NCBI GenBank assembly: GCA_947561585.1
Contig: CANNZV010001159.1
Span: 62,001-126,000, forward strand
Length of the DNA: 64,000 nucleotides
Origin: Caprella mutica
Lineage: Eukaryota; Arthropoda; Malacostraca; Amphipoda; Caprellidae
Reading direction: 5' to 3'
The notes beneath the pieces are model-generated. The model saw nothing but the letters and a program-made list of their open reading frames with translations. It did not search any database and was not told the origin of the DNA. The position numbers and the translations under genes were made by a program. Of the stretch, positions 9,976 to 21,207 are shown piece after piece. The first letter of the stretch is position 1. The number at the start of each line of letters is the position of its first letter.

Positions 9976-11348
9976 ACTGCGTAATACTATATATCAATGA
10001 GACGGAGAAGTAAACAAGATCGTTCACAAGAAGATTTATTCCGCACAACTTACTCTCAAGAGTTACAGCTACACTAAGGCCAGAAGGACGCTTGTTATCA
10101 GTTTTTATTAAGAGTGATAACTTATATAAATAATACCTTGTGAGCATTAATGAATATTATTATGATATAACACAAGCAAATAATATATATATATTCCATT
10201 TGAAGTAACATAAACAAAAGAAGAACTAGGTGTGTGACATATGTACATATATAAGAATAATATAGAAATGAATATAATATAAAGTAATTTATAGTTTATA
10301 TCAACAAGAGTAGAGCATAGAGATTCAGTTGTATATTGTTTGTTTAGACTATGTGTGTGTGTGTGTATTGTTAGATCTTTTATTGAATGATTTGTTTTAT
10401 GTGTGAAAGTTTTCTGATCCTATGCTCTATGAGAGTAGAGCATAGAGATTCAGTTGTATATTGTTTGTTTAGACTATGTGTGTGTGTTTATTGTTAGGGT
10501 TTTTATAGAATGATTTGTGTTATGTGTGAAAGTTTTCTGATCCTATGCTCTATGAGAGTAGAGCATAGAGATTTAGTTATATATTGTGTGTCTAGGTTAA
10601 TTTATTGGGTGTGGAGTGTTAGGTATGTGATCAGTGTTTTTTGAGATGTGTGAGTGTTTGCTTTTTTTTATTACCCCTTTATTGAAGGAAAAATCTAAAA
10701 TAAAAAATAAAAATATACATATATAGCTATATATACATTGCATTAGCACTGATATATGTTCAAAGGCCTTCTCGCATAGTCTCATTTGGAGCAAAAATTT
10801 TACTTTTATTGACCATAAATTTTCTTTTTAATTGATATAAATGTGTAAGCCACCAAGATGTGGAAGAGGGAGGAACATTGTTTCCTTTCTCTTCAAAATT
10901 ATATTGGAGCATTATGATGAGGGTAGGGTGTTGGACTTGAGCGAGTATGAGTGCCGTAGCACATGGCCCTACTCAGCTTTACAAAATACTGAAAAAAAAT
11001 ACTGATTTTGTGTGCCCAGCCCATTACTATGTGAAGAAAATATAAAACCACACTCTCATTAGGATCGTGTAAAACCACACTCACGCTCACTCCTCTGGCA
11101 AAATAATGGGTATATGGCTAACCCTTTGCTAATGAATATTTCATTTCTTTTCACATGAACCTGCTCATGAGACACTACTACAACATCGCTCATATATCTC
11201 TGCAACTAGCCATCTAGTTCTACGCACTAGGTGTGCTGCGGTCACCTTTCCAGGCGACACGAGATGACTTGTAGCTGCTTCACTTCTCCATCGACAGAAT
11301 TCACCTAGCCTTCATTCTATAATCATTGTTGGCTATTAAACTAATAAG
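9976..11348. other. AT-rich non-coding region with a tandem repeat
   Basis: No gene is recognisable. The part just right of 9975 is probably the leader or 5' LTR of the minus-strand copia-type relic (TATA-like motif near 10122), but no LTR pair is visible. The rest is AT-rich, with TG microsatellites inside the 10308-10600 repeat. Confidence 0.5.
10308..10600. repeat. ~125-bp tandem repeat, about 2.4 copies
   Basis: Units start GAGTAGAGCATAGAGATT at about 10308, 10433 and 10555. Each full unit ends with CTATGCTCTATGAGA, so start and end of a unit are inverted complements (TAGAGCATAG/CTATGCTCTA) and neighbouring units can form hairpins at their junctions. The units contain TG-rich runs and differ slightly. 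Confidence 0.8.
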
Positions 11349-11516
11349 GTTGCTCCTCTGTGATTATATGTAGCAGATGGTTGCTTCCTATATTCATTAT
11401 TAAACGTTCGAACTTATATTTGCAAATCTGCAGTCAAATTAATTTAGCATAAAAGGCCTAACTTATACTAGTATTTAAAATAATTCATTATACTATATTG
11501 TAGAATTAATTTGAGA
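11349..11516. repeat. Dispersed 168-bp repeat, inverted copy at 25939-26105
   Basis: The segment beginning GTTGCTCCTCTGTG and ending AATTTGAGA is the reverse complement of 25939-26105 with very few differences. No ORF or clear terminal inverted repeats. Possibly a fragment of an unclassified element. Confidence 0.8.
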
Positions 11517-12395
11517 ATCTTCAACAACAAAATGTAAGAGAGTGTGGTTATTTCTAGTAATTAAAGTAGTTTCTTGGTCATTCCTTTTAATTTTCCCCTA
11601 GTAAAGTTAATTACTTTATATGTACTATAGCGGAAAAATGTATCCGTCCAAATGCTGGGACGCGTATGAATAATCTAGTTCCCACTGTAACGAATTTTAT
11701 CGTACGCTACCCCAAATTCACATTTTACTCCCGCATGTAAGAAATTTCGATTCGTTTTAATGCAGTGTGGGACATTTCATCTTCAGCCGTCATGATGAAA
11801 AGTCATCAAATTTTACTCTCTCTCTATTTCAGAACAAAAATTAGTCTTTATTTAGATACTAATTTCACTTGGCCTTAAAACTTGAATTTGTATGGATAAG
11901 TTATTCTTCAGTCTTTCTAGCTGAGGACTCTATTTTTTTATTGTCATGCTCATATGGAACTCTCTTTTACTTATACATTTGTAAATTAATTTTTATCGCG
12001 TCTTTTATTTTCTAAGCTCTAGATTTAAAATTTTAAGCTATATTTTCTAACTATGTGAAAAATTATTAAATGCTTCCATTTTTAGGAAGCTTAATCCTTG
12101 AAATTGAGACATTCGAAAGACTGATCTGCGCAGCTTGTTTTTCATATTTCAGTCTTCTTGGAGACTATCTAATAGCTGAGACGAAGTCTAGCTCAATATC
12201 AAGTGTTTCTGTTCTTCAGATCATTTCAAATTAAAAACCAAAATTTTCGAATTTCAAAATGCTTGACCTCGGGAAAGTTGCTACTTGGTGTAAACATAAG
12301 GTGTGATAAATTTCAGATCAGTAGGAAAGTTTTTGAGGGTGAACCATTGTGTTGGCTATGAGCCTCTATGTAATAAAATAATTATATTTATTAAC
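11517..12395. other. Non-coding, no recognised feature
   Basis: AT-rich sequence with no ORF of note and no repeat boundary that I could define. It ends at the target-site duplication of the gypsy element (CTTTT, 12396-12400). Confidence 0.5.
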
Positions 12396-12400
12396 CTTTT

Positions 12401-12946
12401 TGAAGGAACAACCTCAGTTGCTAGCTCCCAAGAGCTGATGCAGTGACGTCACTGGTTAGTTAGCCAAAGCAAAAACTAACTGCAATCCTAGTTGCGAGTT
12501 CCTAGAACTCTTGCACAGTCTCCAACCACCCCTTTAACTGGCCAACTCACACCTGATTGTACAACGTACAACCGTATGATGAGACAACCGGTAAACACTT
12601 CTTGTACTCACAGTACAAAAAGGTTGTACCTAGGAAGCAAATCACACAAAATGCAAACCTCAACTTGCGTGCTTAGGAAAGCAACTCACCACTACGTGGT
12701 TTACTTCCAAAGTAAACCGACGCTAGTACAACAAGTACTCCCAAAAACTACCTAACCGTTAGGCAAGTAACACGTTACTTACAAAACACTTTTGTCACAG
12801 ACAAAGCTTGAAACACTCACAGAACACTTTACAGAACCAGGTCTCAAACGCTACTGACGTCACTTCAAAAAATCCTCTGTCATTATCAGTGGCTTGCCGC
12901 TTCCAACCATTTTTGTAATCACAGATTAGTACAGCAAGTTACCACA
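12401..12946 (-). repeat. 3' LTR of gypsy element
   Basis: About 546 bp, matching 17117-17661. It contains two CRE-like TGACGTCA octamers (12444-12451 and 12855-12862), the first inside the palindrome AGTGACGTCACT. An open stretch of 87 codons on the plus strand is present in both LTRs but starts with TTG and resembles nothing; I do not call it a gene. Confidence 0.92.
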
Positions 12947-12955
12947 TCCCCCCTA
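12947..12955 (-). other. Polypurine tract of gypsy element
   Basis: On the coding strand the sequence just before the 3' LTR reads AGGGGGGA, the expected plus-strand primer. Confidence 0.7.
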
Positions 12956-12969
12956 GTTCCTTTAAGAAC

Positions 12970-15900
12970 TCATGGGACATAGTCGGCCAACCAACCAGGT
13001 TGACGACGAATCCTACCTGATCGTCTTGGCTCCTCCACGGGAGCCCTGACAACTTCACCGATTTCCTCGGGTCTATCAGAGTCTGACTCATCAGACTCAG
13101 CCATAACCTGCTCCTGCTCTGCCGTTAGAGCCTCTGGCTCAACCGTAGGCTGCACCTGGTCTGCTGATCTACTGAGAGGTTCAGTGCCAGCATGAGCGTC
13201 GTAGAACGTTGACTCATCTTCATCTGAGTCATACTCAGGAGTCTCCTCATTGGAGCCTCGACGTTTCCTAACGTCACGGACATGTCTAGGCATGCCATCC
13301 ACACATATGACATGTTTGGATTGCACCTCTGTAACTCTTCCATGAGTCCAGTGCTTGGTGCACGAGGGTATCGCAGGCTTGACCCATACCTCGTCACCAA
13401 TGGAAAAATTCTCATTTTTCCCCTCCACTTCAACCTTCTGGTTGATATCGTAAGGTACCCTCCAAGGGTACTTGAAAATCTTACGGTACGGAACAGATGC
13501 GTCCTCAACACCTTTCCGAGGCGTGACATTATACCAAAATGTCGCAACCTCAGGGGAAATTTTTCCCCGTGCAGCGATCCTCTTGATCGTGCGATGGTTT
13601 CTCTCTACTATTCCATTTCCACTTGGGGCGTAAGCGGCACGGAATCGCAAAGAGATTCCCCAATCCCTGGCAAACTGCTCGACAGTTGCCGACCTAAATG
13701 CCGTCGAGTTGTCTAACAACAATTCGGCAAAAGGTCCGTGCTCAACAACCACTTGCTGGAGATTGGTCACAATACTAGCTGCCGTCTCATTCGACAACCT
13801 TCGCCATATTGTGAACCTCGACGGACCGCAATCAACGATGGAAAGGTAGTGGACATTGTTGTAGTGCGTAACATCAGCAGCTACACGATGCCAGTTCCCT
13901 TCCACGGCTAAGTCACCTCGCTCAACGAAGTTCTCAACCCTTCTTGAAGGATCTATACGAAGACACTCTTCGCATCCTTCGATCTCACGTTTAACTTGGT
14001 TGCGAGTTAGGTCCAACCTAATCTGCTTGCCAAGGTAAAGCGTGCGATCGACGCCAAAATGATGCGGCAGATGAGCCGCCCATATGGCATCCTTTAGCGT
14101 CTTTCCTGTCGAAAGAGCCGCCGAAACAGTCTCTACTGTTTCAGAGTCATCAGACTCTTGATAACTAAGCCATTTCTTAGTTACCCGAGTTAACTGGTCA
14201 GCCTTGTTTTCGATTGTCGAAACAAATCGAAACTCAACTGCCAGTTCATACTCGTTGATGATTTCCTTAATCACCGCCAAGCGTCGCTTGATTAGCATTT
14301 GAGCCGCTCCCTTCGTGCGCACACGAGAATGGCCCTCAACCGTGTTGTCTAGCCAGGACAACACAGTTCTGGAATCCGTAGCAATCGCGAAAGCTTTGAA
14401 GCCCAACGTGATTGCTAGGTTGATTCCACGCCCAACAGCCTCAAGCTCTGAGACGTTGATGTGGTGATGATCTGACTTCTTTCGAAGCCAGGTAGCATCT
14501 TCCACTAGTGCGCCATCCACCTGAATGACAACACCCATCGCTAGCGAACTAGCATCAGTCCAAACAGTAACATTACCGTTTGGATTGACATACCACTGAC
14601 CCTTCACAGGATCTTCAGAGAGGACTCGACTCACCAGTTCGTCAACTAGCTTACGAACACACTCACTGACAGGTTCGTCCCAGGAACCGTCTGACCCCAA
14701 TCGCTTCAGAAAGCTGCAATGAGGCCTTAGCCAACCCGCTACAGGGTAATGCCCTGTGAGCCGACCACACAGAGAAAACAAGTGTCTCTTCGTCATACCA
14801 GAAGATTCTGATATGTAAGAAGATAGCTCGGATCCTCTAGACATTTTCAAATGTCCATTGGGCACCTTATTCAAGGCAATCCCAAGGACTCGACCACCGT
14901 CAAGCCCTTCCGGTTCTTTCGATTCGAGTCCATATCGATGCAAGTGTTCCCTAACTCGAGAAGCACTAACAATAGACTCTTGGACCAAAATATCATCGAT
15001 ATAATGATCCGTGGCACGATCAATTTGATCGTCCATCGAAAGAACTTTACCGAGAATCATCGTCATGATCCTCGGTGCACATGTCAGGCCGAAGCCAAGA
15101 CGTGTCAAAGCATAATGGACTCCATTATACCTGACAATCTGGTACTGCCATAGTTCCTTGGAGACATGAATCTGCAGATAGGCAGCCTTCAGGTCTACGA
15201 CCTTAAGCTGACCCTGCAGTTGTCTCCACTTGCGTACCTTCTCAGCACACACTGCCGATTCCTCAGTATGAGATTCGACAAAAGGGTTAAGCTCACGGTA
15301 ATCCATTACCGGCCTAACCTTGTCCTTAGTAGGCTGGACAACGACCAGCAGTGGAATGACACCCTTAACAGGTCCTTTCCACTCTACTAGCCAACCTTTG
15401 GAAATCCAACTTTGGATCTCCGTTGTGTACCTCTCGTGTACACCTGGTGTTCGAGTACATTTGTACTCTCCAACACCAGTCTGAAGCTGTTTTGGCTTGC
15501 CAGCAGCCCAGCGCCAGCTCACGGTCCATTTGCCGTTAGCAAAAACAGCATCGAAATCTTTATCAGAAATCGACAGTGGTGGAGCCACACCACATGCTAT
15601 AGGACGTCTTTTTCCCTTGGAAAAGACTCCACAGCAATCAGTCGCATTAGGCTTACCCCAATCGACCAAATAACGAGAATCGGATCCTCTGCGAATCGTC
15701 ACACCTCCCATGTGATCGACAACGTCATCACCTAGGAGGCAGTCAACTCCGAGATTTTCCAATCCTCTGTGGGCAATTGCACGTACACTAAAACAGTGTC
15801 CATGCAATCCCACTGCCACCCAGCACTCCCTTCCATTGGTGGAAGTTTTGCCGTCAGCTGTCATAAAATGACGGGCCTTTCGGCCCTTAAGTCCCACCAC

Positions 15901-16128
15901 CACCCGGGTAGACACCATCGTGCACCCGCTGCCTGTATCAACCAGACACAAGACAGATTGGCCATTTACAATGGCCTTGACAACTGGCATCTCACGACTC
16001 GAAAGTCTACCAGCTGCCATGAGTACTCCCAGAGTACCCTTGGTAGGAGTGTTAGCCCCCACCACTACTAAGTCCCCAGGACTTAGCTTGCTGCTCGAAG
16101 CAGCAGAATCCTTCCCAGAAGGATCCAT
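12970..16128 (-). CDS. Ty3/gypsy Pol polyprotein, 1052 aa
   Basis: Encodes, in order, an aspartic protease with LVDTGSGC near residue 63; reverse transcriptase with VVDLKAAYLQIHV (about 310) and YIDDIL (about 375; isoleucine instead of the usual valine); RNase H with VWTDASS (about 530); the integrase HHCC zinc domain starting HLPHHFG (about 675); and an integrase core with acidic residues in AADVTHY, LLDNSTAF and NGIVERNH. The C-terminus is acidic and then basic (RRSGRIRRQPGW). The ATG at 16128 lies 8 nt after the gag stop in a different frame, so expression may use re-initiation or frameshifting. No stops or frameshifts inside. The exact gypsy lineage is not assigned. Confidence 0.95.
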   Translation of the reverse strand: MDPSGKDSAASSSKLSPGDLVVVGANTPTKGTLGVLMAAGRLSSREMPVVKAIVNGQSVLCLVDTGSGCTMVSTRVVVGLKGRKARHFMTADGKTSTNGRECWVAVGLHGHCFSVRAIAHRGLENLGVDCLLGDDVVDHMGGVTIRRGSDSRYLVDWGKPNATDCCGVFSKGKRRPIACGVAPPLSISDKDFDAVFANGKWTVSWRWAAGKPKQLQTGVGEYKCTRTPGVHERYTTEIQSWISKGWLVEWKGPVKGVIPLLVVVQPTKDKVRPVMDYRELNPFVESHTEESAVCAEKVRKWRQLQGQLKVVDLKAAYLQIHVSKELWQYQIVRYNGVHYALTRLGFGLTCAPRIMTMILGKVLSMDDQIDRATDHYIDDILVQESIVSASRVREHLHRYGLESKEPEGLDGGRVLGIALNKVPNGHLKMSRGSELSSYISESSGMTKRHLFSLCGRLTGHYPVAGWLRPHCSFLKRLGSDGSWDEPVSECVRKLVDELVSRVLSEDPVKGQWYVNPNGNVTVWTDASSLAMGVVIQVDGALVEDATWLRKKSDHHHINVSELEAVGRGINLAITLGFKAFAIATDSRTVLSWLDNTVEGHSRVRTKGAAQMLIKRRLAVIKEIINEYELAVEFRFVSTIENKADQLTRVTKKWLSYQESDDSETVETVSAALSTGKTLKDAIWAAHLPHHFGVDRTLYLGKQIRLDLTRNQVKREIEGCEECLRIDPSRRVENFVERGDLAVEGNWHRVAADVTHYNNVHYLSIVDCGPSRFTIWRRLSNETAASIVTNLQQVVVEHGPFAELLLDNSTAFRSATVEQFARDWGISLRFRAAYAPSGNGIVERNHRTIKRIAARGKISPEVATFWYNVTPRKGVEDASVPYRKIFKYPWRVPYDINQKVEVEGKNENFSIGDEVWVKPAIPSCTKHWTHGRVTEVQSKHVICVDGMPRHVRDVRKRRGSNEETPEYDSDEDESTFYDAHAGTEPLSRSADQVQPTVEPEALTAEQEQVMAESDESDSDRPEEIGEVVRAPVEEPRRSGRIRRQPGWLADYVP

Positions 16129-16136
16129 GGAGGATT

Positions 16137-17078
16137 TTACTCTTCCATGGTTTCTCCGATGGAGGTTGCGGTGCCCCTTACCACAGCCTCCTCGGAAAAA
16201 CCCGCATCACCAGCGGATGACGCGACAGTCACAGGACTGTCAGGGCACTCCCGGGCAAAATGCCCGGGCTTCCCACAGGTGAAACATAAGTTTCGCCCAT
16301 GTGAAGAGGGCTTGCCCGTCTGCATCACCTTGGAGCGACGTCTTTGGGTGCAATCTCTCACCCGGTGAGGACCCTGGCACCGTGGGCAAGAAAGCCCTTG
16401 CCTCCTGGAGGCAGTAGCCACTCTGGTGGCCTGGCCTGTCCCAGACTGGCCTGAGGCATCCCTCTGTGCGGACAATCTGTCACGCACCTTTGACACCAAA
16501 ATGTCAAAGTCAGAGGTGTACGCCTCTGGGAGCATCACTGCCCACTTATGGATGGAGGGGAGGAGTCCTTCAAAGAACTTCACTCTGAAAACCATACAAT
16601 CGGTTTTCACCTCCATCCTAGCACCGAAGCGCTGCAGGTCGTCAACATAAACGTCCACAGCCTCGCCAGATAAAAGCTGACGAGACGTGAAACGTCTGTA
16701 CGCTTCCTGCCGGGACATACCATACTGAGCCAGCAGTACTCCCTTGACTACCTCCCACTGAGAGGCTTCCGACACCCTCATGGCACGGAATACTCGAGCG
16801 GCGTTGCCCTCGAGCAAGAAGTCCACGACCTCTTGGGGTTCAACCCGCTCGCTGCGACAGCGACGTTCGAAGTCGTCCAGCCACTCTGACACATCAACTG
16901 TGCCATCGCCACTGAACTTGGGGAGAGCTCTCCCCAACCGATCAATAATTGGCCCCTTGGCCTGCATTAAAATGCTTGCCAATTGGCCAATATCAATCAT
17001 ACCGGATGTCCCAGACATCCCTGGTCCCTCACTAGAAGAACCAGTATCAGTCTTGCCTGCTTTCTCAGAGTCAGACAT
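16137..17078 (-). CDS. Ty3/gypsy Gag, 313 aa
   Basis: The structural capsid/nucleocapsid protein. A capsid-like region (about 45-190) includes FSGDGTVDVSEWLDDFE and RFTSRQLLSGEAVDVYV, typical of retrotransposon Gag. Then comes a basic Ser/Gln-rich linker with CPRCQGPHRVRDC and a CCHC knuckle CFTCGKPGHFARECP near the C-terminus. The ATG at 17078 follows a short leader after the 5' LTR; a TGACGTCA octamer lies just upstream (17078-17090). Gag ends 8 nt before pol. About average length for this group and intact. Confidence 0.93.
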   Translation of the reverse strand: MSDSEKAGKTDTGSSSEGPGMSGTSGMIDIGQLASILMQAKGPIIDRLGRALPKFSGDGTVDVSEWLDDFERRCRSERVEPQEVVDFLLEGNAARVFRAMRVSEASQWEVVKGVLLAQYGMSRQEAYRRFTSRQLLSGEAVDVYVDDLQRFGARMEVKTDCMVFRVKFFEGLLPSIHKWAVMLPEAYTSDFDILVSKVRDRLSAQRDASGQSGTGQATRVATASRRQGLSCPRCQGPHRVRDCTQRRRSKVMQTGKPSSHGRNLCFTCGKPGHFARECPDSPVTVASSAGDAGFSEEAVVRGTATSIGETMEE

Positions 17079-17116
17079 GATGACGTCACAAAGATGTGAT
17101 AAAGCCTAGATAGCTT

Positions 17117-17661
17117 GAAGGAACAACCTCAGTTGCTAGCTCCCAAGAGCTGATGCAGTGACGTCACTGGTTAGTTAGCCAAAGCAAAAACTAACTGCAA
17201 TCCTAGTTGCGAGTTCCTAGAACTCTTGCACAGTCTCCAACCACCCCTTTAACTGGCCAACTCACACCTGATTGTACAACGTACAACCGTATGATGAGAC
17301 AACCGGTAAACACTTCTTGTACTCACAGTACAAAAAGGTTGTACCTAGGAAGCAAATCACACAAAATGCAAACCTCAACTTGCGTGCTTAGGAAAGCAAC
17401 TCACCACTACGTGGTTTACTTCCAAAGTAAACCGACGCTAGTACAACAAGTACTCCCAAAAACTACCTAACCGTTAGGCAAGTAACACGTTACTTACAAA
17501 ACACTTTTGTCACAGACAAAGCTTGAAACACTCACAGAACACTTTACAGAACCAGGTCTCAAACGCTACTGACGTCACTTCAAAAAATCCTCTGTCATTA
17601 TCAGTGGCTTGCCGCTTCCAACCATTTTTGTAATCACAGATTAGTACAGCAAGTTACCACA
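17117..17661 (-). repeat. 5' LTR of gypsy element
   Basis: Matches 12401-12946 nearly base for base, including both TGACGTCA octamers. It should act as the promoter-bearing LTR for gag and pol. No TGG-starting primer-binding site is visible directly after it on the coding strand (the internal region starts AGCTATCTAGG), so the priming mode is unclear. Confidence 0.92.
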
Positions 17662-17666
17662 CTTTT

Positions 17667-18451
17667 AAAATTTTCTTTCTATATTCTTGTTTGCTAATTA
17701 GCATTTTAAATTTAGTTATATGTTCTTGTTGGCTAATTAGCATTGTTAAATTTATTCCTTAGGCATTGATAGGCGAATTTTTACGTTCTCCTTATTATTA
17801 CCTAATGCCGTGACCGCAATTAATTCAGTCTCTTTAAACTTTTCATACTGTAAACAAGTGCCTTAAATTCGTGCCATTGTGTTGATATTGTGAGAGGAAA
17901 ATCTACAGCTACCATGTAAGTTAGTTAAAAATTTGCAAGATTTAGGATTTATTTATAGCTAGTTTATTAAAGTTAGTTCCTTATTTAGCTTTACTCGTAT
18001 GCCTAAAAACAGCACTTGGGTGACTTACGAGTTGTCGGTCAGTTTCGCATCTTCGGTTGTGTGGGAGGGGGCGATTTTCTGATTGTTGTTTTGTGTCTGT
18101 TTGCTTGGTATCCGTGATACCTGTAGGTATCATGGATGCCAGGTGTGATGGCAGTTGTGGGTTCGTTTTTTCTTGTGTGACCGGTGGTGTGGGACTGGCC
18201 GATGATTCGTGATTTGCTCTAAGTGTAATTTCTAAAAAAATTTGTTTGACCAGTTTTCATGTTTCATGTACTTTAAAAACATATATTTATTTACTAAACT
18301 GCCTAAAATCTGTATAGTGACCTAAAGATTTATCTTTGATGGCTTAATGTATCCATTAATTATTTATTTCATAGTAGTAATGTTTTCTGAATTATTTATT
18401 TTCGTAATTTCATAGTAGGTATCTTTTCTGAATTATTTATTTCATAGTAGG
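17667..18451. other. AT-rich non-coding with short tandem units and a hairpin
   Basis: Short tandem units (GCTAATTAGCATT, twice, 17692-17745) are followed by an imperfect hairpin at about 18105-18143 with 16-bp arms (TGGTATCCGTGATACC against its near complement, 2 mismatches) and a 4-bp loop. Near 18367-18451 there are three tandem units of about 35 bp (CTGAATTATTTATTTCATAG). No ORF. Confidence 0.55.
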
Positions 18452-18453
18452 TA

Positions 18454-20604
18454 CCCAGAAAACGCAAAGTAACGAAGTAGAAACGAAAAAGATATGTACG
18501 CTCTAAGCTAAAAGATAGATATTAGATTTCTCGTTAAGTCGATTTGATTACTTAAAGATTTCTAAAAGAAAATACGGTTCACCGCCATTCGGTATCTAAA
18601 AGAAATCTATTTTGAAGCGAAATCTCTTTCAATTAGCTATGTTTTAGCAATACAATTCCTGGTATCTTTTCTCTTTCAATAATCTATCTTCCATAATCTG
18701 TTCCTGGTTTCTTTTCGATTACAAAGTAATGAAATAGAAACGAGAAAGAAAGCAAAAAGATAGATGTTTGATTTCTTGTTTTGTCGATTTGATTACTTAA
18801 AGATTTCTAAAAGAAAGTACTGTGCACCGCTACTCTGTATCTAATAGAAATCCATATTGAAGCGAAATCTCTTTCAATTAGCTATGATTTAGCAATACAA
18901 TTCCTGGTATCTTTTCTCTTCCAATAAGCTATCTTCCCATAATATTCTTCTGGTTTCTTTTTGTTATGTACTATACCAAAACAATTAGTAAACATATTGA
19001 AGTTACAGACTAAGAAAAAGGAGTAAAGAAGTTAATCATTTATATTTAATTTTTTATTATAAGTAACGACATATACAAATTAATTTATAGAATCTGAAAT
19101 ACATGAAAGATAAACGAATTACACTTACTAATTTAGAGATGAAATTAAGTGCTGTACCGAATTAATTCATATTAATGCAAATTTCAATGATGAAAAAGTG
19201 ATAGTAAATGAAGCCCACCAAGCTAACTTTAAAATTAAAGAGGAAAATGAAGAGGTAATTGCAAATGATGAGTCTATCTGACACTGAAATCTAAGACCTC
19301 GTAGTTGAAGAGAATAACCCTAGCGATATACTCCAAAACTGAGTGTAGCGTTAAAAACTACAATCATGTGGAAAAAAAAGACAATATATACTTAATCCAA
19401 ATTACAACAGTTCTGTGCTCCAGAGACACCACTCTTCCTCTTTCTTTCACCACAAACAGTTTCAGGATAAAGCACCTGAGGATGAAATTAAAGTACAATT
19501 AGACAGAAAAGCTACAAACTTAAAGCTTAAACCTCGTGAACTAACAATCTGAAACACACAACAGATTACAAGGAACAGCTAGGTGACCAAAAATTAACAA
19601 GCTGGTCAAAGCTATTTCGAGCTCTCATTCAACCAGAAACAGCTGTTCAACTTGCTATAACTCTCATCAAAATAATTGTCACACCCGAATCGCCCAATGA
19701 ATAATAAAACCAAGGATAGTTACATATAGTACAGGAAGTATCATACTGCGTCTTTGATACATTTTAAAGTCTGTCGTCCAGTTCACTCCTCATGCAGTGT
19801 TGAGCTTGCGAACACTATAGCACTATAGCATATTCAGTGAACAGCTGATAAATCTGCGTACGAATTTTATTTAATTATAGTTTCGAAGACAATATTGCTG
19901 ATAAAAATGAACCTCAAGATCCTTTTTATTGAATCAAAATGATTTATTGGTTAATATTTAAGCGATTTATGAATAATAAATGGTCAAATTGATCAAAACT
20001 GGAGCACGCAAAATTAGCGTGCACACCACCTCACTACTAAAATCACACTAATTATAAGTGGCCGTTAAACTCACAGTAAATTCACATTAGTGACAATAGA
20101 GTGTTTGTTATCGTGACGTCATCAAGGTAACACATTTAATAGAAAATTAGGGTTAAATAGTTTGAATAATTGAATACACGCATTACTCTAGCTCTTCGTA
20201 TATTGCCAATAAATAAACAGTTCTTTATAATTTAATACTCTTAGATTGCCTTAAATTTTATTTTAGAGTGTTGCTGTGATGATGTCACGCAAACTAAACG
20301 TCTCGATTGTCACAAAAATTTTAATAAATATCAATAATTAGCTTATATCTTCCCTTTCTATTAGTTTGATAAAAAAATCCATCGAAAAGAAATCATTTTT
20401 AAGTAATAATTTAGAAATGAGAATATATCTTTCAAAAAGATATCTTTAAGATTCCTTTTAGATACATGTGGCTCTTATTGCTATTTCGATGATAATATTG
20501 GATGTCTAATAGCTATCTATTTCGAAGCAATTCCGATTTTTGCTACAACTAGCAACGTTTTCGCTACAAGTAGATAGCTAATAGAAAGGACTGTGTTTAC
20601 TGGG
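18454..20604. mobile_element. 2.15-kb TA-flanked TIR element (Tc1/mariner-like, non-autonomous)
   Basis: The ends are CCCAGAAAACGCA and, inverted, CCCAGTAAACACA, with TA duplications at 18452-18453 and 20605-20606. Removing the element with one TA rejoins a tandem unit: the flank on the left (CATAGTAGG) and on the right (TTTTTTCCGAATTATTTAAG) together form another copy of the 35-bp unit seen just upstream. Inside are two tandem copies of a ~245-bp module (18477-18718 and 18730-18962) and related inverted pieces near 20380-20600. No transposase ORF is visible. Confidence 0.6.
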
Positions 20605-20683
20605 TATTTTTTCCGAATTATTTAAGTCTATTTCCGTTATTGATTCTGTGCTGTTGTCCGCAGATTACGTGCAAATATCTGGC

Positions 20684-21205
20684 TGTAACCACAGTACAGA
20701 GAATGTATAGTATCCCAGAGCTATAGGGGGGATATTATGCGTGTTCCGGTAGGCTGTGACGTCACATGTCAACAATGGTGCGTACGTTTGTACGTACAGT
20801 ACAAACACAAAAGATGGCTGCAACACACCCAACTTTTGTTAAATAACGTTTTCGGTGATATTTTTTTTAATTCCACATTACCGCATGCTATTATCCAATC
20901 TTTATAGTCATACGGACGAAAATTAAAAAATGACTGTTGATGAAATTGCTACTGGTCTTTTTACACCCAAAATAGTAACAAATTTTTAGTCTTGAAGAAG
21001 ACTCTTTATTCAAGATAATTAGATCATTAGTCAGATCGGTCGCGTTGGCCGCCATCTTAATTCTCTATTCCACGTGACCCACAGCAATTCTGTTTACTAT
21101 GACGTGACCTCTTGTTTACATACATGACGTCACAGCCTACCGAGAATAAATTTGAATAATACATGTAACTGGGGTACTATACTATTCTGTTTACTATGCT
21201 GTAAC
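20684..21205. mobile_element. Foldback/MITE with two-step inverted repeats
   Basis: Outer arms (about 20684-20725 and 21160-21205) carry AGTAT/ACCCCAG-type complementarity. Inner arms are stronger: CGGTAGGCTGTGACGTCA at 20747 and its reverse complement ending 21142. The 396-bp inner part could be a separate element inserted between outer arms. No ORF; no confident target duplication. Confidence 0.6.
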
Positions 21206-21207
21206 TG

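Larger units (their letters stand above)
12401..17661 (-). mobile_element. Ty3/gypsy LTR retrotransposon, structurally complete
   Basis: About 5.26 kb on the minus strand: near-identical LTRs (12401-12946 and 17117-17661), gag (17078-16137), pol (16128-12970), a purine tract beside the 3' LTR, and a perfect 5-bp target duplication CTTTT at 12396-12400 and 17662-17666. LTR ends are TG...CA on the coding strand. The order protease-RT-RNase H-integrase is that of Ty3/gypsy. Both ORFs are open and the LTRs look almost identical, so insertion is recent. Confidence 0.95.

Noticed and set aside
12492..12755. 87-codon ORF present in both gypsy LTRs
   Set aside because: Starts with TTG, has no domain, and is duplicated only because the LTRs are. 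It is antisense to the element.
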